From: a virus
Reading direction: 5' to 3' (one strand)
DNA: 64,000 nucleotides
IMG/VR virus record: IMGVR_UViG_3300031576_000001
Span: 62,001 to 126,000 of that record
Under the pieces are notes generated by a model. It did no database searches and was not told the origin of the DNA. It worked only from the letters and a program-made list of their open reading frames with translations. This document shows, in pieces, positions 49,689-57,963 of this stretch. How positions within the stretch are numbered: the first letter of the stretch is position 1; each line of letters begins with the position of its first letter. Made by a program: the position numbers and the translations under genes.

Positions 49689-50132
49689 ATGCCCAAGTAC
49701 ACCTTCGCGTGCCCGGATTGCGAGCTACTCTTTGACCGTACCCTCAAGCTAGCCAGCCACTCAGAGCACCCCTGCCCTCTTTGCAAGAGGCTAGCCCCAC
49801 GCCAGTGGTCAGAGCAAAACTTTGCAGCCTCTTTCGCGGTCCCTGCTAACAAGCCTACAGGGAACACGGGGGTACACGACCTGGATAACCCTACCGCAGA
49901 CAAAGCCGTGGGACGGTCTGCTTTCTCTCGGTGGGAGTCCTACGAGGGGCGCAAGGAAGTCAAGGAAAAGGCTCGCCAAGAGGGCGGTACACACGCACTC
50001 ATCCGTCACGACGACGGGCAACACACCGACTACGAGCCAATGACCGCCCTTGGGCTTGACGCCCATCGTAAGCTCGCCAGGGAAGCCTACAGCAAGGCAA
50101 AGAAATCTTCTATCCTACCCAGCTTAGGGTAG
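49689..50132 (+). CDS. FmdB-type zinc-ribbon protein 2, 145-147 aa
   Basis: ATG at 49689 (MPKYTFACPDCELLF); the open frame upstream starts at 49632 but lacks a Shine-Dalgarno. CPDC...CPLC gives an FmdB-like N-terminal zinc ribbon, followed by a charged helical tail. It is the second protein of this layout, with 28062 the first. In-frame TTA at 50124-50126 is one codon before TAG. Confidence 0.65.
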   Translation: MPKYTFACPDCELLFDRTLKLASHSEHPCPLCKRLAPRQWSEQNFAASFAVPANKPTGNTGVHDLDNPTADKAVGRSAFSRWESYEGRKEVKEKARQEGGTHALIRHDDGQHTDYEPMTALGLDAHRKLAREAYSKAKKSSILPSLG

Positions 50133-50248
50133 AGAGCACGCTGGGCGCCTTCTTTGTGGAATAAACGCGGCCCTGCCTCTCTAGATGTACACCCAAACCC
50201 AAATGATCATGAAGATAACCCACCTTTCCACAAGGGTTACCCAATACC

Positions 50249-53200
50249 ATGGCTTTTGGACCGTTTCCGACCTACGCCCCTCCTGGGGTGTATACTCGCA
50301 CCACCCGCGACGCTAACCTTCAAGGCGTGCTCGCCAACCTCAGAATCCCCTTCGTTATCGGGGTGGGTCAGGAGGAGCTAGAGCAGCTTGACTATGAGCT
50401 AATCCGCGGGTCTAGCTCGACCTCGGACACCCCTGTCTTCAACGAAGACCCCAGTGAGCGTTGGGTTCTGGACGAGATCAACCCTGCTAACCCCACGTTG
50501 GGCGCTCAGACGGGCGCCTTGACCAAGCTCCGGGTCAGAAACTTCCCCATTGTGGACGGTCAGGGGTTCGGTATCACGACCAATGACGCTCGCAAGGTGA
50601 CGGTCAAGGTCAACGGTGTCCCTGTCACGGTGGGAGCGGTACAGGGCAGCACGGGAATGGTCACGTTGCAAGTGCCCACCCAGCCCACGGACGTGGTGAG
50701 GGTGACTTACCAGTTCCACCGGGGGGACACGGCGTTTCAGGATGACGTGTCTGCCCAGGTCACAGCGGACTCGGCGGTACTTCTCAGCCCCGGCGTAGAG
50801 CCGTACAACATTCAGGCTGGCACGTCGGACCAGTTCAAGCTCAAGGTCAACGGGACGAGCCGCACGGTGGTTTTTGTGGCGAACCCCGCAACCACGGCGG
50901 CATCCGTCAAGAGCCAGATTGACGCCGCCATGCTGGGTACGGGGCTATCCACCTCGGTCTTCACGGACAACCAGGGGCTAAAGCACCTACAGCTAAACGC
51001 TCAGGTCTCTCTGGAAATCGAGGACGGCACCGCCAACGGTATCCTGGGTTTCACCCAGGGCAACAAGACGACGCGCAACCAAGTCTTTCAAGTTTTCCAG
51101 CGCCCCGTGGTAGACGGAACCAGCGCCGGTCTGACCACCACGGACCCCTCTAAGGTCGTGGTCAAGGTCAACGGGCTGCAAGTCCTAGCCTCTGCGGTGG
51201 ATGGCACCAATGGCAAGGTTACCCTACCCAGCGCGCCACCCCCAGGGGCGAGCGTGACGGTAGCCTACTTCTCGAACACCTGGCAGGACACCTTTGACTA
51301 CCTCCCCAACACGGCGGTAACCACGGTTCTACGTTCGGGTATCTCTCCCGGGCGTAGTGATTACATCCAGGGCCCTGACTTTGTAGTCAGTAACCCCTCC
51401 CCCGACGTGAGCATCATTCACTGGGGAGCCTCGGTCTCGGTAGCGTCTGACATTCGCACGGCGGGCGCAGAGCTTTTTGACGGCACGCAGGTACTTCCAA
51501 CCCTGGTTGACGAACGGCGCTACCTGGCAGAGTGTGAGCGGTTCACGGATACCACGGTGGTCCCGAGCCAGGTTTCCTCGACCGTGTTCCTCCTGCCCGA
51601 CGTGCCTACGCTGGGTAATGGCAGGGATACCCCTCTCGGTCAGACCCTCTACAACTCGATTTCTAACGCCAGGGCAGCCCTGGACAGCAACCGCCCAGAC
51701 CTTGTAACCGTGTACACCGGCAGAACCCTCTCCGATGCTCTGGGTCGGAGCGCCGCTACGGTCGTTGCTGTGGACGGCGTGACCCGCAAGGTGACGCTGA
51801 AAGACCCTGTACCCCCGGACCACCTGGCGTTTGCTACCTTCTACTACAACCGGCTTGTTGACGACACCTACGTCCTGACCAACAGGGTAGCTGGTCCGGT
51901 AGGCACGGGACAGTATGAGGTTCTCTCGGCTCTCCGGGCGGTGAACCTCTTCCAAGTCAAGTTTGGCACCAAGGTAGGCTTTGCTCAGACCCTCCAGTGG
52001 CCCCGCGGCGTAGAGAACATCCCCGATGCTTTCCACACCGGGGACGGCACCCCCGTGTCGGAAATCGTCACGGTCACCTTTGCCACGGCGCCCGCGACCA
52101 ACGCGGTCTTCACCAACGACGGCGCCGCGCCTTACAACTTCTATGTACCCAGCGCCACCTGGGTAACGAAGCTCAACCTTGTAGACCAGACAACCAACCT
52201 CGTCACCGCAACCCGTGGCGTCATGGTCTCGTCCCGTGTCCCCCTCACGGCGGGCATGATCACGGTCCCCGTAGCGCCAGATAACATTCTGGAACTCACG
52301 GTGGACACGGGCAGCATCACGGGCACAACCAACTCAGAGATCCTCTCCGTGTCGGTAGCGTTGCCCACGGGCGCTCAAACCCCCGTGGCTCTGGTCACCG
52401 CCATCAATGCCGCGATTGACGCCGCGCTGACAGCGGAGCTTGGACCCACGGTGGCTACGCTCTGCTCGACCGTGACCATTGGTACGGACGCCGTGTTCAT
52501 CATCCGGTCGTTCACTACGCCCGCAGCCTTGCCGTCAGGCTTTGACACCAAGAGCACGGTGAGCATTGCACAGGGCACCGCCGAGACCCTTCTAGGCTTC
52601 ACCACCTTCCAAACTGCCTCTGGGTCGCCCCAGTCGATCAACAAGCCCGCCACCTTGGTTGGCTCCCTCGTTGGACCCTACAACATCACGGCTGGGCTCA
52701 ACGACACCTTCAGGGTCCGGGTCAACGGGACAGACTACACGATCTTCCTGCCCACCGGACCCGCCGTGACCACGGCAGCCATGGTCGCCCAGATCAACCT
52801 GTCCACGGCGCTCTCCCTCGCCAGCGTGGGTACGTTGTCCAACCTGGGTAAGGTCCGGCTTACTGCACCTAGCAACACGGACCAAAGCTCCCTGGTCATT
52901 CTGAACGGCTCCAGCAACACCGTACTCGGCGTCACAGAGAACGATACCGCCTCTCAGGTGAGGGTCACCAACCAAGAGGTAGTCAACTCCCTCATGGCTA
53001 CGGCAGGCTTCGCTGCGAGCGCGATTGCCTACCCCCAGACCTTCTCGGGTCAGGGGTCGTTTGTCACCATCGAGACCCTGAGCACGGGCGCGGGCGCAAG
53101 CATTGCCTTTGCAAACTCGGCTAACTCAGCCTTCAACCTCCTGGCGGGCACCGGAATTCGCCCTGGCATTGACGGTGACAACGGAGAGAATGCTCACGAC

Positions 53201-54538
53201 ATTTTCAACGTGACCAGCACCAACGTAGAGGGTTCTGCGGGCACAGGGACACCGGGTCAGACGTACACGGACGTTCAGACCGGGCTACGGTTCAGCGTGC
53301 TACCGGCTAGCTCCGGGGGGTACACGCCCGGCGGCTCGTTTACCCTCTTGGTGAGCCCTACCTTTGACGTGTCCCCCAGCATCCCCTCTTACTCGGTTCC
53401 TGGGTTGGAGCTTCTGGTCACCAACACGGTGGGCGTAGGAGCCAACGACACGGCGAACCTGCTCACGTTTGACCCCAGCGGAGCGGAGCCCAACGTAGGG
53501 GATTTCTACTACATAAGCTACCGCTACCTCAAGCAAGACTTTGACGCCAGGGTCTACCAGACGTTCAAGACCATCGAGGCTAACTTCGGTCGTCTGGGCG
53601 CTGATAGTCCCGTGACGCTGGGCGCTTACCTGGCTCTTCTCAACGGCGCCGTGCTGGTGGGTATCAAGCAGGTTCGTAAGGTGGTCAACACCGCAGAGGG
53701 TTCTACCCAGGACTACATTGACGCGATTGCGGACCTGGCTACGCCCCTCCCCGGCAACATCAAGCCTGACATTCTGCTGTCGCTCAACCCCAACGTGCAG
53801 ATCACGACCTACCAGGCTCAACACTGCGAGGTCATGAGCAACGAGCGTAACCAAAGCGAGCGCATGGGCTTCTTTGGGTTCGCATCCGGCACGGTGCCCA
53901 CGTCAGCGCAAGCGGTAGCCAAGAGCATCCTGTCTACCCGAATGGTGGGCTTCTACCCCGACTCGGCGGTTATCACGCTGACCAACGAGCTAGGAGAGAG
54001 CTTTGAGTCCCAGGTCAACGGCACCTTCCTCGCGGCGGCTGCCATGGGGGCGGTAGTCTCCCCCACCGTGGACGTGGCTACGCCCTACACAAGGCGCCGT
54101 ATCGTTGGCATTACCCGGCTGCCCAGGATTCTGGACCCCGTGGAAATGAACCAAACGGCCGTCTCGGGGCTAACCGTGCTTGAAGACCTGGACCCCATCA
54201 TCAGGATTCGCCACGGTTTGACCACGGACATGAGCAGTATCCTCAACAGGCTGCCCACCGTGACCCAGATTTCTGACCACGTTCAGCAACAAAGCCGGGC
54301 TACGCTGGACCCCTTCGTGGGCACCAAGTTTCTAGAGACACGCGCCAACGAGGTTGAGGTCAGCATGACCTCCCTCTTCCGCGGGTTGAAGCAAGCTGAG
54401 ATCGTAGGAGCCTTCAACGGCTTCTCCGCTTTCACGGACCCTGACGACGTAACGTCGCTCATTTTGGAGGGTTTCTACGCACCCATCTTCCCATTGGAAT
54501 TTTTGCAGCTACGGTTCAATTTGAGAGCCAGGTTGTAA
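50249..54538 (+). CDS. tail sheath protein, unusually long (1429 aa)
   Basis: N-terminus MAFGPFPTYAPPGVYTRTT and the C-terminal 300 residues (GAYLALLNG, GITRLPRILDP, LRFNLRARL) match tail sheath proteins. Typical sheaths have 400-700 residues; this one is enlarged by inserted domains. A unit of about 90 residues with PYNIQAGTSDQFKLKVNG and PYNITAGLNDTFRVRVNG occurs twice. A second unit (VDG..G.TT.D..KV.VKVNG) also occurs twice near the N-terminus. It would polymerise around the tube and contract. It ends in TAA with no in-frame TTA. Confidence 0.88.
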   Translation: MAFGPFPTYAPPGVYTRTTRDANLQGVLANLRIPFVIGVGQEELEQLDYELIRGSSSTSDTPVFNEDPSERWVLDEINPANPTLGAQTGALTKLRVRNFPIVDGQGFGITTNDARKVTVKVNGVPVTVGAVQGSTGMVTLQVPTQPTDVVRVTYQFHRGDTAFQDDVSAQVTADSAVLLSPGVEPYNIQAGTSDQFKLKVNGTSRTVVFVANPATTAASVKSQIDAAMLGTGLSTSVFTDNQGLKHLQLNAQVSLEIEDGTANGILGFTQGNKTTRNQVFQVFQRPVVDGTSAGLTTTDPSKVVVKVNGLQVLASAVDGTNGKVTLPSAPPPGASVTVAYFSNTWQDTFDYLPNTAVTTVLRSGISPGRSDYIQGPDFVVSNPSPDVSIIHWGASVSVASDIRTAGAELFDGTQVLPTLVDERRYLAECERFTDTTVVPSQVSSTVFLLPDVPTLGNGRDTPLGQTLYNSISNARAALDSNRPDLVTVYTGRTLSDALGRSAATVVAVDGVTRKVTLKDPVPPDHLAFATFYYNRLVDDTYVLTNRVAGPVGTGQYEVLSALRAVNLFQVKFGTKVGFAQTLQWPRGVENIPDAFHTGDGTPVSEIVTVTFATAPATNAVFTNDGAAPYNFYVPSATWVTKLNLVDQTTNLVTATRGVMVSSRVPLTAGMITVPVAPDNILELTVDTGSITGTTNSEILSVSVALPTGAQTPVALVTAINAAIDAALTAELGPTVATLCSTVTIGTDAVFIIRSFTTPAALPSGFDTKSTVSIAQGTAETLLGFTTFQTASGSPQSINKPATLVGSLVGPYNITAGLNDTFRVRVNGTDYTIFLPTGPAVTTAAMVAQINLSTALSLASVGTLSNLGKVRLTAPSNTDQSSLVILNGSSNTVLGVTENDTASQVRVTNQEVVNSLMATAGFAASAIAYPQTFSGQGSFVTIETLSTGAGASIAFANSANSAFNLLAGTGIRPGIDGDNGENAHDIFNVTSTNVEGSAGTGTPGQTYTDVQTGLRFSVLPASSGGYTPGGSFTLLVSPTFDVSPSIPSYSVPGLELLVTNTVGVGANDTANLLTFDPSGAEPNVGDFYYISYRYLKQDFDARVYQTFKTIEANFGRLGADSPVTLGAYLALLNGAVLVGIKQVRKVVNTAEGSTQDYIDAIADLATPLPGNIKPDILLSLNPNVQITTYQAQHCEVMSNERNQSERMGFFGFASGTVPTSAQAVAKSILSTRMVGFYPDSAVITLTNELGESFESQVNGTFLAAAAMGAVVSPTVDVATPYTRRRIVGITRLPRILDPVEMNQTAVSGLTVLEDLDPIIRIRHGLTTDMSSILNRLPTVTQISDHVQQQSRATLDPFVGTKFLETRANEVEVSMTSLFRGLKQAEIVGAFNGFSAFTDPDDVTSLILEGFYAPIFPLEFLQLRFNLRARL

Positions 54539-54570
54539 AAAGCCCACGTTTTCGGTGGGGGTGAGCATAG

Positions 54571-54624
54571 TTCCTTGACGTGATTAGAGAAGTGGCGTAG
54601 TGACACTCTAATCACGTCAAGGAA
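54571..54624 (+). promoter_or_regulatory. 19-bp perfect inverted repeat over an endonuclease ribosome binding site
   Basis: TTCCTTGACGTGATTAGAG (54571-54589) pairs with its exact complement at 54606-54624 across a 16-base loop. GGAA at the foot of the right arm, with the adjacent AGAG, is the Shine-Dalgarno for the ATG at 54636. Read-through mRNA from the sheath would fold and hide it. TTGACG within the arm, 17 bases before TAGTGA, could be a promoter that yields unfolded mRNA. A weaker hairpin (CCCAC/GTGGG) follows the sheath stop. Confidence 0.7.
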
Positions 54625-54635
54625 GAGTGCATCGC

Positions 54636-56384
54636 ATGACCACGCCAGAGGATACCTACGCAGACTTCGAGGGTAACGAGTCCTTCAACAGTCTGGTCAA
54701 GAAGCACCACGTAGCTCCCACCACCCTTCGTCAGTGGTGGTTGGCGCACTTTGGGGCAGTTCTTGTAGCTGAGAGGGGTAAGCGTATCCAAAGTGCCAGT
54801 GCCGTGATCACAGGGCGCTCACGTAAGGGCGCTACCCTTGTTTACAAGACGCTCACGGACACTTGCTGCCGCTGCGGGGTGGCTATGACCCTGACTGTAC
54901 TACAGAAGGCGATGACCAAGAGGGTCATCTGTGAGCCTTGTGAAGCTCAAGAGAGGGGCGTGGACCGTTACTGTCCGGTGTGTGGTTTCGGCTGCATCGG
55001 TAACAAGGGCTTGTCTACCCACATGCACCGTCCAGGGGTGACGGACCCAGAGGGTCATAAGCAGTACCTTGAGCAGAAGTCACAAGAAGAGGAGGCTGCT
55101 CGGTTCGAGGGTAAGGAGGAGGGCACGGATTACGTGGTGTGTCGTCTCTGCGGTCAGCGCGACACTTGGCTAGGTCGGCACCTCAAGGCGGCGCACCAGA
55201 TGGGAGCCGAGGACTACCGCATCCAGTTTTCCGGGGCGCTAGTCAGCTCCAAGAGTACCTCCGAGAAGCGTTCCAAGGCTCTTGTGGCTTACAGCCGAGC
55301 GCACCCTACGGCGGGTCAAAAGAAAACTGTACTCTGCTCCTCGTGTGATCTGCCGCATGACGTGGGGTGGTCGTTCTCACTTATTATACACGATAATCGG
55401 TGCGACGACTGTAAGGCGCGCGAGGAGGAGCTTGCAGAAGAGACCTACTGGGAAGGGAAAACGGAGCGTGAGGATTACGCAGTCTGTCAAGTCTGTGGGC
55501 ACAAGGCGAACAACCTCAACTCCCATATTATGTCGGAACACCCGGAGTTGGTGGGTAAGTATGTCGTGGTCTACCCTGGTAGCCTCATCTCCTCGCTCAA
55601 GAGTCCGATCCGTGACAAATCAAAAAACGTAGGTTCGCAGCACACCGCAGAGACCAAGCACTTGATGAGTGTGAACGCTGGACGCTGGAATAAGGGACTC
55701 ACTAAGGAGACGGATGAGCGTGTAGCCTGTGGTGCTGAGGCTCGAAAGGGGTATCCAGGGTGGGCTAAGGGCCTTACCAAGGAAACAGACCCACGGATAG
55801 CAGCACTAGCTGAGAAACTGTCTGCGTTGAGGCTGGGGGTACCACACGAAGCGGCTAGAGTTGTCTTGACTACGGAGGACTTTCTCCCTTACCGGCTAAA
55901 GAATGGTAAGGTGGTGGTAGGTTGGGCGTCAGCGGGTTTGGGCTACAGCGTACCCACAGTCACCCGCGAGGCAAAGCGGCTTGGGTTGCCCACCTATTCC
56001 AAGTGCGTTACGCAGACCGCTCTCGTCGCTCAGTTGGCTATCCTCTTGGGTGGTGCCACCTTTCAGCAAGAGTGGTCCTCCTCATGTTACCGAAATCCTC
56101 CCACGGACCACCCTTTCCGGTTTGATGGTTACTTCCCAGACCACAAGCTCTTGGTGGAATTTGAGGGGTTTTGCCACTATACCTTTCCGTCAGTTTACTT
56201 CCCTCTTGGTCGAGAAGTCGAGTACGCAGCCATGCAAGAGCGTGACCGTGAGAAGGTACGTCAGGTAAAGAAAGCCGGTGAGTTCCAACTCCTTGTCATC
56301 CATGAGTCGGAACCCTTTGCAGACCCCGGGTACCTCACCCAACGTCTACGTGACTTGGGTTTCCAAGTCACGCTCCCCGAGTAA
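54636..56384 (+). CDS. homing endonuclease with zinc fingers and Vsr-like core
   Basis: ATG at 54636 gives 582 residues. Several zinc-finger-like motifs follow an HTH-like start (APTTLRQWW): CCRCG, CPVCGFGC...H, CRLCG...H..H, CSSC...CDDC, CQVCG...H..H. A duplicated WNKGLTKETDERV / WAKGLTKETDPRI is NUMOD-like. The C-terminus has FDGYFPDHKLLVEFEGFCHY, the catalytic core. It lies in the gap behind the sheath gene. The 582 codons include no TTA. Confidence 0.85.
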   Translation: MTTPEDTYADFEGNESFNSLVKKHHVAPTTLRQWWLAHFGAVLVAERGKRIQSASAVITGRSRKGATLVYKTLTDTCCRCGVAMTLTVLQKAMTKRVICEPCEAQERGVDRYCPVCGFGCIGNKGLSTHMHRPGVTDPEGHKQYLEQKSQEEEAARFEGKEEGTDYVVCRLCGQRDTWLGRHLKAAHQMGAEDYRIQFSGALVSSKSTSEKRSKALVAYSRAHPTAGQKKTVLCSSCDLPHDVGWSFSLIIHDNRCDDCKAREEELAEETYWEGKTEREDYAVCQVCGHKANNLNSHIMSEHPELVGKYVVVYPGSLISSLKSPIRDKSKNVGSQHTAETKHLMSVNAGRWNKGLTKETDERVACGAEARKGYPGWAKGLTKETDPRIAALAEKLSALRLGVPHEAARVVLTTEDFLPYRLKNGKVVVGWASAGLGYSVPTVTREAKRLGLPTYSKCVTQTALVAQLAILLGGATFQQEWSSSCYRNPPTDHPFRFDGYFPDHKLLVEFEGFCHYTFPSVYFPLGREVEYAAMQERDREKVRQVKKAGEFQLLVIHESEPFADPGYLTQRLRDLGFQVTLPE

Positions 56385-56402
56385 ACCGCACCTAAACTTT
56401 CG

Positions 56403-56433
56403 CGTGAATCCTGTAGTCCCCTCTACGTAAGAG
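56403..56433 (+). promoter_or_regulatory. conserved leader element, copy D
   Basis: CGTGAATC, 14 bases, ACGTAAGAG, 5 bases, ATG at 56439. This is the only copy on the plus strand and has the same spacing as the three leftward copies near 33-37 kb. Confidence 0.6.
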
Positions 56434-56438
56434 GGTGC

Positions 56439-56699
56439 ATGACTACCAAGGTTTTCAGCATCGAGTTCGAGGTCCACGGGCTCAACCACGTCATCAACGG
56501 CACGGTCGAGGGCACCGCCGTTACGGTCGAGGAGGTTGGTGTCGAGTCGAGGCGCACCAAGACCGACAGGTACGTCTCCTGGTACAACGAGTTCACGAAG
56601 GACGCCTTCGTCGCGGAGTTCTCCGACAAGATCGAGCCGCTGGCGCGCAAAGCTGCCAAGTTACCCGCCCCCCGGTGTACCGTAGGCTCCCATGGCTAA
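56439..56699 (+). CDS. small hypothetical protein, 74-86 aa
   Basis: Carries leader element D. The sequence VFSIEFEVHGLNHVINGTVEGTAVTVEEVGVE is beta-rich, followed by a helix (YNEFTKDAFVAEFSDKIEPLARKAAK). In-frame TTA at 56661-56663 follows KAAK; the eleven residues after it look unrelated. Ending at the TTA removes the overlap with the next ATG at 56692. Probably expressed with the early-type genes that share the leader. Confidence 0.6.
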   Translation: MTTKVFSIEFEVHGLNHVINGTVEGTAVTVEEVGVESRRTKTDRYVSWYNEFTKDAFVAEFSDKIEPLARKAAKLPAPRCTVGSHG

Positions 56700-57339
56700 G
56701 AAGCGCGTCACGGACTGGGCGGAACCCGCCATTGTTCACCTTGACCAGTGCGCGGGGCGACAAGTCATGGGGTACTTTGTGCGCCCCTCGACTACCTTGG
56801 TAGTGACCCGCCAGGAGTGGTGCGTGGTCCCCCAGAGAGGGTGTTACGCCAATTTCCTCATGAAGGACTACGTAGTCCTACACGACATGGGCAACGAGGA
56901 CAGGTCACACCTTACCCCCCTCCTACAGCGAAAGCTGGGTCTCAACCTGAAAGCCTCTTCGCTGGCGGTTCACAAGGAGACGGGGCATGTTTTCCAGTGC
57001 GAGTGGACGCACGAGGGGGACGAGACCTGTTGTGCCTACCTGGACCCTCTACCCTCCAGCCTCATCGTACCCGCCCCATACCGGAAGGGGCTCCTTGTGA
57101 GGGTGGATACCAAGCGACCCTGGGGGTGGTGGTTGCACGAGAGGGAGCTACACGACTTCATGAACCGAGAGATAGGCTACCGTGACCTACGCCGGTCTCT
57201 TGGTGTCAAGCTCTACGTGGACCAGATCACGGTTTGCGTCGAGCCGGTGTACGACGCTCACGAGCGGATCAATTTTCAAACCGTCACGCATGACAGCGCG
57301 GACCAAGGCACGGGCAAAGAGGGCTCTGTATGCCTCTGA
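56692..57339 (+). CDS. hypothetical protein, 215 aa
   Basis: Mixed alpha/beta, Cys- and His-rich (HLDQCAGRQVMGY, QCEWTHEGDETCCAYL), without a recognisable enzyme motif. The ATG follows CCGTAGGCTCCC, a weak ribosome binding site. The 3' end overlaps the next gene by 10 bases. Function unknown. Confidence 0.55.
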   Translation: MAKKRVTDWAEPAIVHLDQCAGRQVMGYFVRPSTTLVVTRQEWCVVPQRGCYANFLMKDYVVLHDMGNEDRSHLTPLLQRKLGLNLKASSLAVHKETGHVFQCEWTHEGDETCCAYLDPLPSSLIVPAPYRKGLLVRVDTKRPWGWWLHERELHDFMNREIGYRDLRRSLGVKLYVDQITVCVEPVYDAHERINFQTVTHDSADQGTGKEGSVCL

Positions 57340-57962
57340 GCCCCTCATTTCTCAAACCAGTGGGCGTAGCGCCCAAGGAGGGTGTAGCCGTGGGTGTTGA
57401 CTTTACAGCCAAGTTGTACGTGGGTTTCATCGTGTACGAGGAGGACTTCTGGACACACGCGACCGGGGAGCCTCACTGTCCCGAAGAGGGTCACCCTACA
57501 CCCAGGGGGGGCGCTATCTTCTGTGACCAGTGCGGGCGCAAGCTCATGCGTACCGTGGGTGCGAGTATACCCACCCCAGGGTTTCAGTATTACCTCTCGC
57601 TAGACGGGTTCAGTGCTGAGGAGGTCTGGCGAGGGTGGGCTACGGTGTCGGACAGTGACCTACACTTTGTTGACGTGCGCTATAGAAATCAGGAGCCTGA
57701 CAAGAGGTACCTGTGCCTCTTGGTGGGGTCCACGACGGCTTTCTACTACGAAAACTCGGGCAACGTGGTACACCCCCGGGACATGGTAGCGGAGGGCTTC
57801 ATGGTGTCGGGGTTGGCTGAGAGGGTGAGAAACCTCTTGGCGTGCCTGGGCAAGCCGGTGAATGACTTGCGGTGGGTCTTGTCGGCGGACGTGCTTTTAC
57901 TTGTGCCTGTAGTCAAGAGCAGGGTAAAAACCCTCTCCATACCCCCCGAGACTGTAAGCTAA
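57330..57962 (+). CDS. zinc-ribbon-containing hypothetical protein, 189-210 aa
   Basis: ATG at 57330, overlapping the previous gene. It contains CPEEGH...FCDQCGRK, a probable zinc knuckle near residues 50-72, and a beta-rich remainder (FQYYLSLDGFSAEEVWRGW). In-frame TTA at 57897-57899 lies 21 codons before TAG. The residues after that TTA look more protein-like than other tails, so this is the least clean TTA case. Function unknown. Confidence 0.55.
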   Translation: MPLSPSFLKPVGVAPKEGVAVGVDFTAKLYVGFIVYEEDFWTHATGEPHCPEEGHPTPRGGAIFCDQCGRKLMRTVGASIPTPGFQYYLSLDGFSAEEVWRGWATVSDSDLHFVDVRYRNQEPDKRYLCLLVGSTTAFYYENSGNVVHPRDMVAEGFMVSGLAERVRNLLACLGKPVNDLRWVLSADVLLLVPVVKSRVKTLSIPPETVS

Positions 57963-57963
57963 C

